Source: Streptomyces sannanensis (GTDB taxonomy: Bacteria > Actinomycetota > Actinomycetes > Streptomycetales > Streptomycetaceae). From it: DNA of 64,000 nucleotides. Below, in pieces: positions 63,018 to 64,000 of the stretch (position 1 is its first letter; every line of letters starts with the position of its first letter). Position numbers and translations under genes: made by a program. The notes under the pieces were generated by a model that had not been told where the DNA came from, ran no database searches, and saw only the letters and a list, made by a program, of their open reading frames with translations. The stretch covers positions 2,418,001 through 2,482,000 of the forward strand of contig NZ_BAAAYL010000001.1 of assembly GCF_039536205.1 (NCBI RefSeq), read 5' to 3'.

Positions 63018-63371
63018 GTGCGTCGGAGAACCATGCGTATCGGTGCGGCCCTGATCGGCGCGACCACCGCCCTGCTGGGCGTGAATTCCGCCTTCGGCAG
63101 CTCCTTCTACGTCTACCAGGGCAGCGACTACGCCTACATCACGTCCAATCATCAGATCGCCGGGGTCTGTGACAGGGAAGTGGACGGCTTCAGCGTCTAC
63201 ACCAATTACTACCGGACGATCGACCCCGACGGCTCCTATCGCCGTGTCGAGGAGAAGGGCGGCCTCTGCAACAGCTCCGGCTCGAGCTCCAACGTGGTCT
63301 GGAAGATCCGCGCCTGCGAGAACCTCCCGCTCGCACCCGACGCCTGCTCCTCCTGGAAGGAGCACCACTGA
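63018..63371 (+). CDS. Small secreted Cys-containing protein
   Basis: 117 residues: signal peptide (RIGAALIGATTALLGVNSAFG), then a mature domain of about 90 residues with four Cys (GVCDRE, GLCNSS, IRACEN, DACSSW), probably two disulfides. GGAGG six bases before the GTG at 63018. The mature part reads like Streptomyces secreted proteins of unknown role. The ABC ATPase gene starts 4 bp after its stop, but the two need not be related in function. Confidence 0.8.
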   Translation: MRRRTMRIGAALIGATTALLGVNSAFGSSFYVYQGSDYAYITSNHQIAGVCDREVDGFSVYTNYYRTIDPDGSYRRVEEKGGLCNSSGSSSNVVWKIRACENLPLAPDACSSWKEHH

Positions 63372-63375
63372 CGCC

Positions 63376-64000
<625 letters not shown>

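Overview
The window is a 64 kb piece of a high-GC actinobacterial chromosome, almost certainly Streptomyces. The evidence is strong third-position GC in every gene, many GTG starts, rare TTA codons (bldA-type), a cvn conservon, a LPXTG surface protein, an XRE/DUF397 pair with an anti-sigma-like ATPase, and proteins typical of the genus. Gene order is mostly that of conserved core chromosome. Both ends are cut: an Eis-like acetyltransferase on the left and an ABC transporter ATPase on the right. No rRNA, tRNA or CRISPR array was seen.

Layout. 1-7.6 kb: acetyltransferase tail, a palindromic element, nei and rpiB, an amino acid permease convergent with a membrane Ser/Thr kinase, a sortase-type surface protein, bioY. 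7.8-11.9 kb: two tandem permeases, the tail of a lost iron superoxide dismutase gene, a mycothiol-nitroreductase-like DsbA protein. 12-25.7 kb: two PepN aminopeptidases flanking an AbiEi/nuclease-like protein, a serine-hydrolase remnant, NUDIX, CGNR regulator, a large secreted subtilase, asd and a Uma2 protein. 25.8-31.5 kb: a conservon (cvnABCD) with a 39-codon coupled micro-ORF, followed by a terpene synthase and a cytochrome P450. 31.5-42.6 kb: allantoicase remnant, a Clp-N/HTH protein with twin operators, EamA/MarR divergent pair, malQ, secreted GH84 enzyme, HNH nuclease, MscS channel, second Uma2 protein. 42.7-45.4 kb: anti-sigma-like ATPase, XRE/DUF397, a broken integrase, and a PIN toxin-antitoxin pair. 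45.5-47.8 kb: GH4 glycosidase with a sugar kinase.

48.0-58.3 kb is the most interesting part: seven co-directional, often translationally coupled genes encode a four-TM sensor (GlnX-like), a solute-binding protein (GlnH-like), a coiled-coil protein, a PknG-type kinase, a PP2C phosphatase, a VWA protein and an FHA protein. This joins the mycobacterial PknG-GlnX-GlnH amino-acid-sensing unit to a VWA/PP2C/kinase set resembling the TerY-P triad, with zinc ribbons repeated in kinase, phosphatase and FHA protein. 58.4-62.9 kb holds a DyP peroxidase behind two unrecognised proteins, then a BASS-type transporter and a truncated globin. The last 1.1 kb has a small secreted protein and the ABC ATPase.

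A second theme is gene decay: tails or fragments of four genes (iron SOD, serine hydrolase, allantoicase, integrase) lie between intact neighbours, and some junctions carry palindromic repeats. Functions are read from motifs and family memory; no database search was possible.
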